Positions 7,403 through 16,137 of a stretch of 64,000 bases of DNA are shown piece after piece. Both the position numbers and the translations under genes were made by a program. The DNA is taken from the NCBI GenBank assembly GCA_003584705.1, contig AP018536.1, positions 2,852,001 to 2,916,000 of the forward strand, in the 5' to 3' direction. The notes under the pieces are model-generated. The model saw nothing but the letters and a program-made list of their open reading frames with translations. It was not told the origin of the DNA and ran no database searches. Every line of letters starts with the position of its first letter. Positions within the stretch are counted from its first letter, which is position 1. This DNA is from Lachnospiraceae bacterium GAM79 (GTDB lineage: Bacteria; Bacillota; Clostridia; Lachnospirales; Lachnospiraceae).

Positions 7403-8005
7403 TTATTGTCCTTTCACTGTCATTTTCTTCGGTAATTGTCTTTCCTTCTTTTTAAGAATTCCATCCTCTTCTGGGGCCGCCTCTGTACTGTCCTGTGAAC
7501 TTTCATTACCGCTGACGGATAACGCGCTCTCCAGTCCGCTCTGTTTCTGCCCGTCTATACTGTTCCCGGATGCTGCCTGCTGTCCGCTGTCTGTCGAAGC
7601 AGAGTCTGTCATTTCAGCCATATTGGCACTATCCTCCGCAGCCTCACTCTCCGGCATAGCAGCCTCCGCTTCCGCCATTGCCGCCTCTTCCTGGATCTCC
7701 TGATCCTCAGTGATACCGTAGGCCATCTGCGGTGCTGCCGTATCCGCATTGCCGGTACTGTCTGCCATTTTGGTACTGCTCATTGTCATATACAATACTC
7801 CCGCTACCACGAAACACAGGCAGGCTGCCGCAATGCGGGTCACATAGCGCATCGGGAACTTATGTACCCTTCCCGAATTTCTGATCTGTTCGCTTCGAAG
7901 CAACAGATCCTCATCCACTCCGGACATCGCCCGGAACAGTTTTTCTTCTTTTAAATTCACATCTTGATTATTGTTCTTATTACAATCGCTCATATCCTTC
8001 ATCAC
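7403..8005 (-). CDS. Single-pass membrane protein, likely anti-sigma factor
   Basis: A 200-residue protein with a cytoplasmic N-terminus of about 55 residues, one membrane helix (about residues 56-76, RIAAACLCFVVAGVLYMTM) and an extracytoplasmic tail rich in Ala, Glu, Ser and Met. I do not recognise a zinc-binding anti-sigma (ZAS) motif. The assignment as anti-sigma factor rests on topology and on the position 21 bp after an ECF sigma gene. Start options are a GTG at 8005 or the ATG next to it; neither has a strong ribosome site. The low-complexity outer region is likely fast evolving. Alternatively it is a sensor or lipid-interacting protein of the same regulon. Confidence 0.6.
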   Translation of the reverse strand: MMKDMSDCNKNNNQDVNLKEEKLFRAMSGVDEDLLLRSEQIRNSGRVHKFPMRYVTRIAAACLCFVVAGVLYMTMSSTKMADSTGNADTAAPQMAYGITEDQEIQEEAAMAEAEAAMPESEAAEDSANMAEMTDSASTDSGQQAASGNSIDGQKQSGLESALSVSGNESSQDSTEAAPEEDGILKKKERQLPKKMTVKGQ

Positions 8006-8026
8006 CGCTTTCGTCTCTTTCTCCGT

Positions 8027-8587
8027 CTATAAGACGATTCCCTGTTGTTCCAGATATTTTTGCAGTTTTTTTCTGGTCCGGAACAGCGATGTCTTCACCG
8101 TATTCAGATTCATTCCATAACGCCCGGCGATCTCCGCATATTCCTCTACGAACCAGTATCTGCGCAGGAATACATTGCACTCCTGTTCCGAAAGTGTATG
8201 CAGGAACGCATTGATGCTCCGCTCCAGTTCCGCCGCTTCCACGGCTTCTTCTGTGTTATGCGCCGCCGGAATGCACTCTGCCAGTTCATCCAGTGTCGTA
8301 TCCATAATACCATTCCCTCGTTTCTGTGCATTTTTCGCCTTCCATCTATCAAACGACAAGTTCCGGGTAATAGTTCCCAGAAACAGCTCCAGACGATTCG
8401 GTTTTTTCGGTGGAATCGCATTCCAAGCCCGCATCCAGGTATCATTCAGACATTCTTCGGTATCTTCTCTGTCATGCAGGATATGATAAGCAATACTATA
8501 GCAGTATTTTCCGTAGCTCTTTTGTGTCTCTGCGATGGCCTGTTCGTCCCTCGCCCAATACAGTTCCAATATTGAGGTATCCTCCAC
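8027..8587 (-). CDS. ECF-type RNA polymerase sigma factor
   Basis: A 186-residue sigma-70 family protein of the extracytoplasmic function type. Region 2 contains SIAYHILHDREDTEECLNDT and WMRAWNAIPP; region 4 contains LSEQECNVFLRRYWF and a helix-turn-helix IAGRYGMNLNTVKTSLFRTR. The chosen start is a GTG at 8587, 6 bp after AAAGGAGA. A longer frame reaching 8713 would run through the terminator of the chemoreceptor gene and into its 3' end, so it is unlikely. The first gene of an operon with the anti-sigma-like and MATE genes, it probably controls its own transcription (typical of ECF systems, inferred here). Confidence 0.85.
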   Translation of the reverse strand: MEDTSILELYWARDEQAIAETQKSYGKYCYSIAYHILHDREDTEECLNDTWMRAWNAIPPKKPNRLELFLGTITRNLSFDRWKAKNAQKRGNGIMDTTLDELAECIPAAHNTEEAVEAAELERSINAFLHTLSEQECNVFLRRYWFVEEYAEIAGRYGMNLNTVKTSLFRTRKKLQKYLEQQGIVL

Positions 8588-8603
8588 TGGCTGTCTCCTT
8601 TCC

Positions 8604-8641
8604 AAAAAGGGCACTGCCACAGTTTTTTCTGTAACAGTGCC
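8604..8641 (-). terminator. Terminator of the chemoreceptor gene, abutting the sigma-factor start
   Basis: GGCACTGTTACAG and CTGTGGCAGTGCC form a 13-bp stem with two G-U pairs around a six-A loop on the minus strand (8610-8641), followed by five T. Only about 16 bp separate the T run from the GTG of the sigma gene, so no separate promoter fits between them. Sigma expression must come from read-through or from a promoter overlapping the end of the chemoreceptor gene. Confidence 0.8.
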
Positions 8642-8681
8642 TCTCTTCATTTCTTCATTTCTCCATTTGCTCCGTTCCATC

Positions 8682-10445
8682 TTATCCGAGCTGGAATTTC
8701 TTCGCATTTGCATTCAGTGAACCCGCAATTTCATTCAGCTGTGTGGTAGCCTGTCGGCAATCCTCCACGATCTCCGCCAGCTGATCCATGGTAGCTGCGG
8801 TCTCTTCGGTGCTTGCCGCATTGTTCTGGGAGATCTCGGTAAGTCCGTCGATCTTCTCCACCACATCCGTCTTATAATTCTCAATATGATCCAGCTCGCC
8901 GGAGATCACATTGATCTCACCGACTACCTTCTGAACCTCCTGGTTCAGGGTGCTGAAGACATTCAGCGTGGTACCCAGCTTCTCGTTCTGCTGATGGATC
9001 TCGCCTACCACACCGTTCATGATCTCTACACTCTGATTGGAGTTGCTGATCAGGTTCTCTACGATGCCACGGATCTTGTCTGCGGATTCCCTGGACTGGT
9101 CTGCCAGACCACGGATTTCTTCGGCTACGACTGCAAAACCTCTGCCCATCTCGCCGGCTCTCGCTGCCTCAATACTGGCATTTAATGACAGCAGGTTGGT
9201 CTGGTTCGCAATACCTGCGATGATATCGGTAGCTGCCTGAATCGCCTGTGCGGACTCGTTGGTGATATTGGTCTGCTCCTGCACCTGATCCACCGACTGC
9301 TGTGTATGAGAGCTGATCTCCAACAGTTCCTTCAGGGTGCTGTCCACGGTAGCATTGCTCTCCTTCATGTTGGCAGCACTGCTGCTCAAAGCATTAACAC
9401 TGTCTGCCGTACGGCCCAGTGCATTGCTCATCTCGTTCATGCTTTCGCTGACTTTCTGGGTATCCGCCGCCTGTGTGGTAGCTCCCTGGGCAATCTCATT
9501 CACAGCTGTATTTACAGAAGAAATGGACTGTCCGATGCTGTCAAAATTGCTGGTGAACGTTCCCGTAAACTCATTCATATCCAGCATGGAATTGTGAATA
9601 TCCCTGATAATTCCGGAAAAGCCGTTCACTACAGAGTATACAGCCCGTGCGCTCTTACCTACTTCATCACTGCGGTTTAACAGCTTATCGGGAACCTTGA
9701 AGTTCAATTTACCCTCTGCGATCTGATCCAGATTACCTACTACACCCAGTAGTGCTTTGGAGATCATGCCTACTACAATAAAGGTGGAGACACAGAATGC
9801 TGTCACAAGGATCAGAATCGCTATTGCTCTTCCGGTTACAATCCCTTTGTAAAGCGCATTCACTTCCCTTACCGGCATACAGGCAGCCAGAATACCCACA
9901 ACCGTGCCGTCGGTATTCTTCAAAGGTGCCAGATATGCATAGCATCCGGTATCCCCCAGCTTCAGGGAATTGGAAAAATAGACTTCTCCACCCAGTACCT
10001 TGGAAGCCACTTTTTCACTCAGAGTGATGGTACCTCCGGTCAGATTGGTCACAGCCAGATCACTGCCCCAGAACAGTGCCACATCCACACCGGCATTCTG
10101 TTTGAAAGCATCGAGTACCTGCTTATTGTCCGTAAGATTCAGTTCCCCTTTATAAAGTGCTCCGTTCTCGTATGAAAAGTCCCCGGGAGTGGAATTGTTC
10201 AGGCTCATTTCCAATGCATATTCCGTCGCTGCCAGCTCATGCTTCATCATTGCGTCGGAAATTCTGTCCCCTGCGGAATTCAATGCCAGGATGGCAATGA
10301 CTGCGATCGCTATAAGCGGTACCAGTACGATTGCCAGGATCTTGACTACCATGTTAGCTCCCTTTTTCTCCTTCAGGCGCTTAGCTTCATCAATACCTGT
10401 CCCATTTTCCCCTTTGATCTGTTCTTTGCTTACCTCTTCTGTCAT
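8682..10445 (-). CDS. Methyl-accepting chemotaxis protein
   Basis: A 587-residue transmembrane chemoreceptor. The first helix is at about residues 31-55 ([20 protein letters not shown]), an extracytoplasmic sensing domain of about 150 residues follows, and the second helix is near 205-228. A HAMP linker (about 228-282) leads to the signalling domain, whose hairpin tip carries [20 protein letters not shown] and [18 protein letters not shown], the highly conserved CheA/CheW-binding and methylation segments. The ligand is unknown. The gene is monocistronic: a good ribosome site (AAAGGAGG) precedes it and a strong terminator lies at 8604-8641. It implies a motile, or formerly motile, organism. 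Confidence 0.95.
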   Translation of the reverse strand: MTEEVSKEQIKGENGTGIDEAKRLKEKKGANMVVKILAIVLVPLIAIAVIAILALNSAGDRISDAMMKHELAATEYALEMSLNNSTPGDFSYENGALYKGELNLTDNKQVLDAFKQNAGVDVALFWGSDLAVTNLTGGTITLSEKVASKVLGGEVYFSNSLKLGDTGCYAYLAPLKNTDGTVVGILAACMPVREVNALYKGIVTGRAIAILILVTAFCVSTFIVVGMISKALLGVVGNLDQIAEGKLNFKVPDKLLNRSDEVGKSARAVYSVVNGFSGIIRDIHNSMLDMNEFTGTFTSNFDSIGQSISSVNTAVNEIAQGATTQAADTQKVSESMNEMSNALGRTADSVNALSSSAANMKESNATVDSTLKELLEISSHTQQSVDQVQEQTNITNESAQAIQAATDIIAGIANQTNLLSLNASIEAARAGEMGRGFAVVAEEIRGLADQSRESADKIRGIVENLISNSNQSVEIMNGVVGEIHQQNEKLGTTLNVFSTLNQEVQKVVGEINVISGELDHIENYKTDVVEKIDGLTEISQNNAASTEETAATMDQLAEIVEDCRQATTQLNEIAGSLNANAKKFQLG

Positions 10446-10518
10446 AAATAAAGCAACCTCCTTTGTACCTTTAACAGTTCATGCATAATAGAATTATACC
10501 GCACAGTTAATAAAAAAG

Positions 10519-11280
10519 CTATGCTTTTTCTGCAATCAGATCCTTGATCACTTCGCCTGCGAGAATCAATCCCGCTACGGACGGTACAAATGAAATACTG
10601 CCGGGGATGGCTCTTCTGTCCGTGCATTTATGAGTGGTACCCGGAGGGCAGACACAGCCTGTCTTGCAGCTGTTTTCCATATTTTCCAGCGGCTTCACCG
10701 GGCTTTCCGTAGAATACACCACCTTCAGCTTCTTCACACCGCGCTTTTTCAGTTCTCTGCGCATGACCTTCGCCAAAGGGCACATGGTAGTCTTGTAGAT
10801 ATCCGCCACATGGAACTGCGTGGGGTCTAATTTGTTGCCGGCTCCCATACAGCTGATAACGGGAACTCCCGCCTCCTTCGCCCGCATGATAATCTCCAGC
10901 TTGGCAGTCACGGTATCCACCGCATCCACCACGTAATCATACTGGGTAAAATCAAACTGGTCTGCCGTCTCCGGGAGATAAAAACATTTGTGTACTGTAA
11001 CCTGTGCCTCCGGGTTGATGGAGTGTACACGTTCCTCCATGACATCTACCTTGTATTTGCCGATGGTCTTCCTGGTAGCGATGATCTGACGATTGATATT
11101 CGTCAGACATACTTTGTCATCGTCGATCAGGTCGAAGGCTCCGACACCGCTGCGGGCCAGAGCCTCCACCACATAACCGCCGACACCGCCGATGCCGAAC
11201 ACAGCAACTCTCGCATGATACAGGTGCTGCATAGCCTCCTTACCGATCAATAATTCTGTTCTGGAAAATTCATTTAACAT
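10519..11280 (-). CDS. tcdA: TcdA, tRNA threonylcarbamoyladenosine dehydratase
   Basis: A 253-residue E1/ThiF-like ATPase that cyclises t6A37 of ANN-decoding tRNAs to ct6A. The nucleotide-binding glycine motif GIGGVGGYVVEALARSG is at about residues 30-46, followed by LIDDDKVCLTNINRQ, VDAVDTVTAKLEII and MGAGNKLDP, all characteristic of TcdA (CsdL/YgdL). The cysteines near the end (CKTGCVCPPGTTHKC) match the clostridial type. The ATG follows TAGGAACAG. It stands alone between the chemoreceptor gene and the galacturonate locus. Related ThiF/MoeB proteins are an alternative, but the motif set and the length favour TcdA. Confidence 0.9.
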   Translation of the reverse strand: MLNEFSRTELLIGKEAMQHLYHARVAVFGIGGVGGYVVEALARSGVGAFDLIDDDKVCLTNINRQIIATRKTIGKYKVDVMEERVHSINPEAQVTVHKCFYLPETADQFDFTQYDYVVDAVDTVTAKLEIIMRAKEAGVPVISCMGAGNKLDPTQFHVADIYKTTMCPLAKVMRRELKKRGVKKLKVVYSTESPVKPLENMENSCKTGCVCPPGTTHKCTDRRAIPGSISFVPSVAGLILAGEVIKDLIAEKA

Positions 11281-11336
11281 AATTCACTGTTCCTACCAAT
11301 CTACTGGGAATACTCTCGAAAGAGTATACCACATCT

Positions 11337-12173
11337 TTACAGATTGTCATAGAGTCCCTGAATAAAATTTTTCACCTGCACATTATTTTCCGGTGTGGTA
11401 TCTTCCAAAGTCGCATGTATAAAGGGTTTGCGCTCCTTCATGAACTTCAGTACAGAAGTATAATCCATCTGTCCCAGACCGCAGCCTACAGAACGAAGCT
11501 TCCCGTCCTCGGGAATAAAGTCTTTCAGATGTACCATAGCCACATCTTCACCCAGCAGATCGATTGCTTCATCCACGATAGCCACCTGATCCTTGTAATT
11601 GCAGTAATCCAGCAGGTTCACCGGATCCAGAATGATCTGAAGGTTGGGAGAATTGATCTCATCCAGCACTCTTCTGGCTCTGGCGGGGTTGTATACGATA
11701 TGCTTCCATACCGGCTCGATGGCCATGACAACGCCCATCTGCTCCGCGTATTTTACTACCGGGCGTAAGTTGGTGATAAAGGTCTGTAATGCTTCTTCTC
11801 CGTGGCATTCCGGAACCGCGGTATAGGTCTCGTTGGGAGCACCGGTCTCAGTTCCCACGACACCGCAGCCCAGCCAGGAAGCAAAACGGATATGTGCCAT
11901 ATAACGGTGGGTAATTTTCGCAAGCTGCTCCGGGTTGGGGTTTGCCAGGTTCAAATAGCATCCTAATACCGCAACATCCACCTGATTTTTTGCGAATACA
12001 TTTTTCATGTACATGGCAAGTCCCGGGGTCAGCGCCTCATCCGTGGTGGGGAACTCGCTGATCACCTTACCGGGGGCCAGATGTCCGCAGACAAAGCCCA
12101 ACTCATGTACATTGGCAATACGCTCCTCAAAAGGAAGCTTTTTCGTATCATGTAAACGGATTCCTAACTGCAT
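11337..12173 (-). CDS. Sugar phosphate isomerase/epimerase-like TIM barrel protein
   Basis: A 278-residue protein of the AP-endonuclease-2-like TIM barrel superfamily, which holds xylose-isomerase-like sugar isomerases and epimerases. Typical metal-ligand segments are visible: AIEPVWKHIVYNP, IILDPVNLLDY, VHLKDFIP and FIHATLEDTTP. The start is the ATG after GGAGGAAAAT at 12173; an upstream in-frame ATG overlaps the ribosome site. It lies downstream of GH28 on the same strand, next to the galacturonate genes, so a role in processing an acidic pectin sugar is likely but not shown. Members of this family are often annotated only at superfamily level. Confidence 0.8.
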   Translation of the reverse strand: MQLGIRLHDTKKLPFEERIANVHELGFVCGHLAPGKVISEFPTTDEALTPGLAMYMKNVFAKNQVDVAVLGCYLNLANPNPEQLAKITHRYMAHIRFASWLGCGVVGTETGAPNETYTAVPECHGEEALQTFITNLRPVVKYAEQMGVVMAIEPVWKHIVYNPARARRVLDEINSPNLQIILDPVNLLDYCNYKDQVAIVDEAIDLLGEDVAMVHLKDFIPEDGKLRSVGCGLGQMDYTSVLKFMKERKPFIHATLEDTTPENNVQVKNFIQGLYDNL

Positions 12174-12228
12174 ATTTTCCTCCATTCCGATCACGGCTCC
12201 TGGGCCGTATTCTCTTCTGCTTATCTCT

Positions 12229-12355
12229 ATTATAACGCGAGCTCACGAATTCGTGCTATCGCACTCTACATCCTGCTTCGCAGCTATCATGATCAGCTTC
12301 GCCGTTCACCGAGAGTGAGCAAGCTCCCTCTGGCTCTCTTGCGCTCATTATATCA
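12229..12355. repeat. Mini-hairpin mosaic, second copy (inverted relative to 2726-2990)
   Basis: The reverse complement holds the 25-bp block seen at 2792-2816, which begins TGATATAATGAG (here 12331-12355), then the block starting GAACGGCGAAGC, and a block with GCGAAGCAGGATGTAGAG. The order differs from the first copy, so the blocks behave as shuffled units. The TGA of the first unit is the stop codon of the GH28 gene. Confidence 0.75.
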
Positions 12356-13909
12356 ACGTCTGATCAGTTCATCCACACCTTCCAGTTCGTAAGCTTCTCC
12401 GACCTGTCCTTCAATCTTCACATTGTCCAGTGTCAGTTTTGCTACATTTCTGGCAAACATTCCGCGCTTGCTGCTCTTCTCCACGCCGTCAGACATGGCG
12501 GGGACATCACACTTGGCATTTTCAGCGTAGCTGATGGAAATGTCCTTCATGTAGATTTCCTCGATCTTCTGCTCAGGAAGTCCGTCGAAGAACGCAGCTG
12601 CCACATGGCAGTTCGTACATTCCATGTTTTCAAATACCATCTTTTTCACCTGCGGTGTTCTGTCGTCCACAGGGTAAACATCTCTGGACTGGACATAAGT
12701 GGTCTTGCCGTCGGGATCACAGAAATAGAAGCAGTTGACCACCAGCGGTGTCATCACATGGTCCAGCGTCAGATTTCGGAAAATGATATTGCTGAGAATT
12801 GCATCTTTTCCTCTGCCGCGACGGGTCTTGATACGCAGACCTCTGTCTGTATGACGGAAAATACAGTCTTCCACTGTCAGATTTACCACGCCGCCTGCCA
12901 TTTCACTTCCCAGAGTTACGGCACCGTGGCCGTTCTCCATAAGGCACTGACGGATATGAATATTCTCGGAAGGAGTCTTATGCTTTTTGCCCATGTAGAT
13001 CTTACCGCTCTTGACTGCAATACAGTCATCTCCCAGGGAAAAACGCACACCCAGGATCTCCACATTTTTGCAGGATTCCGGATCCAGTCCGTCGGTGTTG
13101 GGGGAATCGCTGGGATTCTGCACGGTCACACCGATGAATTTCAGATCATTGCTGAAATAGGGATGCAAGGTCCAGGAAGGGGAATTGCAGAAGGTCACAC
13201 CCTGCAAAATCACATTTTTACATCCGCTGATGAAAAACAGTCTGGGACGGAATGCAATATTCATAACCTTCGGATCCTTCCACCAGTTTTCTTTGGAAGC
13301 ATTGCCGTTGATCTTACCCTGCCCATAGATCACCACATCCTCTGCACCGATACCACAGATAATGCCGGAGAACATAGGTAAAGGATTGCCCTCCCAAGTG
13401 CCCAGATTGTACTCGTCGGTCTCATCATAGCTCTGCAGCATTCCGGGGAACGTAGGGAATTTCTCTCTGTCGGTAAAGGCCTTCAGCTCCGCGCCCTCTG
13501 CCAGCTCGATCCGGATATGGCTCTTTAAGAACAGACTGGTTATGCGGTAGATTCCCGCCGGGAAATACACTCTGCTGTTCACCGGACATGCCATGATGGC
13601 AGCCTGAATAAAGTGGGTATCGTCATGTTCCCCGTCACCCTTGGCACCGAATCTGGTCACATCCAGAGTCACGTACTCATAATCCGTCTTGAAAGATACT
13701 TCGCCCTGCTTTTCTCCGTTCACATAAGCTTCCACCACATACTTCTGATCCGGCTTTAAATCAAACAGGGAAGTGATGGTCTTCTCTGTGGTCAGTGACG
13801 GCTCACCGTTTACCCGCAGCTCCACGGGCTGTTTTGTAAAATATCTGCCGCCGTCTGCGATCTCTATGGTCGCACTGCGGGCAGTATGCATAATATGTCT
13901 GATTTCCAT
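12353..13909 (-). CDS. Glycoside hydrolase family 28 (polygalacturonase-like), cytoplasmic
   Basis: A 518-residue inverting glycosidase that cleaves galacturonate linkages in pectin. The N-terminal 80 residues look like a fibronectin-III-type domain. The beta-helix begins at TLDVTRFGAKGDGEHDD (81-97). All four GH28 catalytic motifs are present: NTD (271-273), DD in LGDDCIAV (294-295), GHG (327-329) and RIK (359-361). No signal peptide is seen, so it probably acts on imported oligogalacturonides as an exo-enzyme (inference). It lies downstream of a small hypothetical gene and upstream of the sugar isomerase-like gene. Its stop codon TGA is part of a dispersed repeat. Confidence 0.93.
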   Translation of the reverse strand: MEIRHIMHTARSATIEIADGGRYFTKQPVELRVNGEPSLTTEKTITSLFDLKPDQKYVVEAYVNGEKQGEVSFKTDYEYVTLDVTRFGAKGDGEHDDTHFIQAAIMACPVNSRVYFPAGIYRITSLFLKSHIRIELAEGAELKAFTDREKFPTFPGMLQSYDETDEYNLGTWEGNPLPMFSGIICGIGAEDVVIYGQGKINGNASKENWWKDPKVMNIAFRPRLFFISGCKNVILQGVTFCNSPSWTLHPYFSNDLKFIGVTVQNPSDSPNTDGLDPESCKNVEILGVRFSLGDDCIAVKSGKIYMGKKHKTPSENIHIRQCLMENGHGAVTLGSEMAGGVVNLTVEDCIFRHTDRGLRIKTRRGRGKDAILSNIIFRNLTLDHVMTPLVVNCFYFCDPDGKTTYVQSRDVYPVDDRTPQVKKMVFENMECTNCHVAAAFFDGLPEQKIEEIYMKDISISYAENAKCDVPAMSDGVEKSSKRGMFARNVAKLTLDNVKIEGQVGEAYELEGVDELIRR

Positions 13910-13929
13910 GCGCTGTTTCCTCTCGTTCT

Positions 13930-14409
13930 CTACCTAATGCACTCCTGATATTTTTCCGCTAACAATAAATACTCCGCACATGCCTTCTGTACGGCATCGC
14001 AGAATACCTTTTCCGATGTGGCATCCATGGCAAACTTATTTTCCTTTGCATCATAATACTGCTCCAGCATACGCTTTACCGCACTGCGGAAATTGTCCAG
14101 AAGCTCTCTGTAATTCTCGTAGATCTCCGGGCTGATCTGCTCTACGGTATGAAGCATGACTGCGGTATAAGCTGCACCGTTTTCAGCACTGAATTCACTT
14201 TCTGCATGCTTTTTCAGCACACGCATCTGTGCCATGATATCCGGATAGCCTTCTTTTTTATTCTCCGTGGTCTCATAGGCCGCATAGACGGGATACACCA
14301 GATCCGCCGCCTGATAAATGTTGCCCAGACCTGCACTCTGCTGCACGGCTGCCAGGTCGAAAATGCCTTCCTCCGTACGGGGAAGTGCCTTGATTTCCTG
14401 AATTGTCAT
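13930..14409 (-). CDS. Hypothetical protein in the galacturonate locus
   Basis: A soluble protein of about 159 residues that I do not recognise with confidence. The segments NIYQAADLVYPVYAAYE and GYPDIMAQMRVLKKHAE faintly recall parts of GH88/GH105 unsaturated glucuronyl hydrolases, but the catalytic framework is missing. The ATG at 14409 has AAAGGA 12 bp upstream; another ATG is at 14421, and a TTG frame reaches 14439. It precedes GH28 by 20 bp and probably shares its transcript. Just upstream is the noncoding end of an IS110-family element, which may have cut off the original promoter or a longer gene. Confidence 0.6.
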   Translation of the reverse strand: MTIQEIKALPRTEEGIFDLAAVQQSAGLGNIYQAADLVYPVYAAYETTENKKEGYPDIMAQMRVLKKHAESEFSAENGAAYTAVMLHTVEQISPEIYENYRELLDNFRSAVKRMLEQYYDAKENKFAMDATSEKVFCDAVQKACAEYLLLAEKYQECIR

Positions 14410-14439
14410 AGTTTTTGTCATTCCTTTCGCTTCGCTCAA

Positions 14440-14705
14440 GGCACAAACAAGTTATGAAAAATGTTGTGCCCCTCCACTCTTTGATTTATAATTCTTTCAA
14501 GGAATAGCAATACACTACAGAGCACGGAAGGAGAAGTGGCGAATTTATTTCGACCCCGTATAGTTATATGTGCCGTCATCCTTACAAGCACAAACAAGTG
14601 GGACATTGAGCCCGGACTCTTATCATTGGTAATAAACCATGTTTATTCAGTCGCAGGATGACAGTCAATGTTGCTATTCCCTTTTTATTAAGGTGGTGAT
14701 ACTTA
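14440..14705 (+). ncRNA. Candidate bridge RNA region of the IS110 element
   Basis: In IS110-group elements the left noncoding end is transcribed as a bridge RNA that pairs with target and donor DNA (established for IS621). Here the region shows a GGCACAA...TTGTGCC hairpin near 14440-14470 and a long-range pairing GTCATCC (about 14576) with GGATGAC (about 14654). The segment GCACAAACAAGT occurs twice, at about 14441 and 14588. The exact RNA ends and guide loops cannot be set by eye. Confidence 0.45.
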
Positions 14706-15977
14706 ATGATGAAGTTAAAATACTCCATCTGCTGTGGACTTGATGTCCACAAAAATGTTATCGTTGCAACCATCGTAACTACCAATAAGGACGGCATATC
14801 CGAATATCTGCAAAAATCTTTTTCAACCATCAACTCAGATATTCAAAGGTTTCACAACTGGCTTATCGAGAATAATTGCTATCATGTTTGTATGGAATCC
14901 ACCGGAAAGTATTGGATTCCTATTTTTAATTATCTCGAAAATGACATTGATGTCTGCCTTACACATCCGAAGTATGTCAAAGCCATTAAAGGCAAGAAAA
15001 CGGACAAAAAGGATTCTAAATGGATTGCCGACCTCTACAAATTTGATCTTGTCAGATGTTCCTTTATTCCTCCAAAAGATTTTCGTCAGCTTAGGGAACT
15101 TTCCAGATACCGTTTCAAGCTGGTCTGCATGAAGTCTTCCGAGAAGAATCGCATCCAGAACTGTATGACCATTTCCAATGTCGGCATTGCCAGTGTTCTT
15201 TCTGATCCTTTTGGCAAGACAGCAACTGAAATCATCTCTTATCTATTGGAGCATACTGCCGATTCCATGGATGAAAAAGCTGTCCGCAAACTCATAAAGA
15301 AAGGGGCTAAATCCAAGTCTGATGAAATCATCGAAGCCATCAAAGGCTACACTATTGAAACAGATCAGGCTAAAAAACTAGAGCTTGCCCGGGGGCATCT
15401 GGAATATCTCGATGATATGATTACCCAGACCGAAGTGGAACTCTATGTCCGCATCAAGCCTTATTACGAGTTCGTGGAGTTTGTCAGTACCATGCCCGGC
15501 ATGACAGAGTTAAGTTCCACGATTGTTCTTGCAGAAACAGGCGTTGATATGGATATTTTTGATGATGCAAAACATCTGTGTTCCTGGTGCGGACTTTCTC
15601 CTGCCAACAATGAATCCGCTGGTAAGAAAAAGTCTGTCCGCATTGCCAAAGCAGGCGATTACCTGAAACCAATGATGGTTCAATGTGCCCTTGCTGCAAT
15701 TAAGAGCAAAAAGCAGCCTTATTTTGCAATCAAATATGGTCGAATCAAAAAGCGACGTGGACACAAAAAGGCAATCATTGCCATTGCAAGAATGATGATG
15801 GTCTGTATTTACCACATGGTTTCAGAAAAGAAGCCCTTTACCCCTACTGACTATGAGGAATTGATGGACCCTCAGAATCATGTAGAGAGTGTCGTCTTGA
15901 ATGAGAACAATGTGTTTGCTTACCTTGAAAGCCTTGGTTACGACAGCTCTAAGTTAGTGAAACGCAACGATAACTAA
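14706..15977 (+). CDS. IS110-family DEDD transposase (recombinase)
   Basis: A 423-residue IS110-type recombinase with a RuvC-like N-terminal domain and a C-terminal Transposase_20 domain. The acidic tetrad is readable: D13 (CCGLDVHKN), E64 (CMESTGKYW), D100 and D103 (KKTDKKD). The serine expected to attack DNA is S304 in NNESAGKKKS, after the LCSWCGLSPA motif. The full-length gene has no frameshift and looks active. The start follows AAGGTGGTG. Base composition is more A+T rich than that of its neighbours, as expected for recent arrival. With its bridge RNA it would move the element without hairpin or staggered-cut intermediates (family knowledge). Confidence 0.95.
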   Translation: MMKLKYSICCGLDVHKNVIVATIVTTNKDGISEYLQKSFSTINSDIQRFHNWLIENNCYHVCMESTGKYWIPIFNYLENDIDVCLTHPKYVKAIKGKKTDKKDSKWIADLYKFDLVRCSFIPPKDFRQLRELSRYRFKLVCMKSSEKNRIQNCMTISNVGIASVLSDPFGKTATEIISYLLEHTADSMDEKAVRKLIKKGAKSKSDEIIEAIKGYTIETDQAKKLELARGHLEYLDDMITQTEVELYVRIKPYYEFVEFVSTMPGMTELSSTIVLAETGVDMDIFDDAKHLCSWCGLSPANNESAGKKKSVRIAKAGDYLKPMMVQCALAAIKSKKQPYFAIKYGRIKKRRGHKKAIIAIARMMMVCIYHMVSEKKPFTPTDYEELMDPQNHVESVVLNENNVFAYLESLGYDSSKLVKRNDN

Positions 15978-16077
15978 CATTTTTTCTGCTTTCTATACTT
16001 GTAAAAACAGGGTTTTATGAACCCTTATATAAGTGCGCCCAAAAATCTACTTTATTTTTCACTCTTCCTCCTATATA

Positions 16078-16120
16078 ACAAAGGCGTTCTCCTGCCCGTT
16101 TATTGTAACAAAAGAACGCC
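16078..16120 (-). terminator. Probable terminator after uxaA
   Basis: On the minus strand GGCGTTCT (16120-16113) pairs with AGAACGCC (16090-16083) across a 22-nt loop and is followed by TTTGTT. It ends the uxaB-uxaA transcript, so the IS110 element lies beyond the operon end and need not silence these two genes. Confidence 0.6.
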
Positions 16121-16137
16121 GTTTTGTGTATGATCTT

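Larger units (their letters stand above)
14440..16050 (+). mobile_element. IS110-family insertion sequence (approximate ends)
   Basis: One transposase gene is flanked by a noncoding left end of about 265 bp and a right end of about 70 bp. IS110-family elements lack clear terminal inverted repeats and do not make standard target duplications, so the ends given are estimates. The longer noncoding region upstream of the gene fits the IS110 subgroup rather than IS1111. It has inserted between the hypothetical/GH28 pair and uxaA. Confidence 0.85.

Noticed and set aside
8588..8713. A longer N-terminus for the ECF sigma factor
   Set aside because: It would be translated through the chemoreceptor terminator hairpin and 3' coding end; the GTG at 8587 has a good ribosome site.
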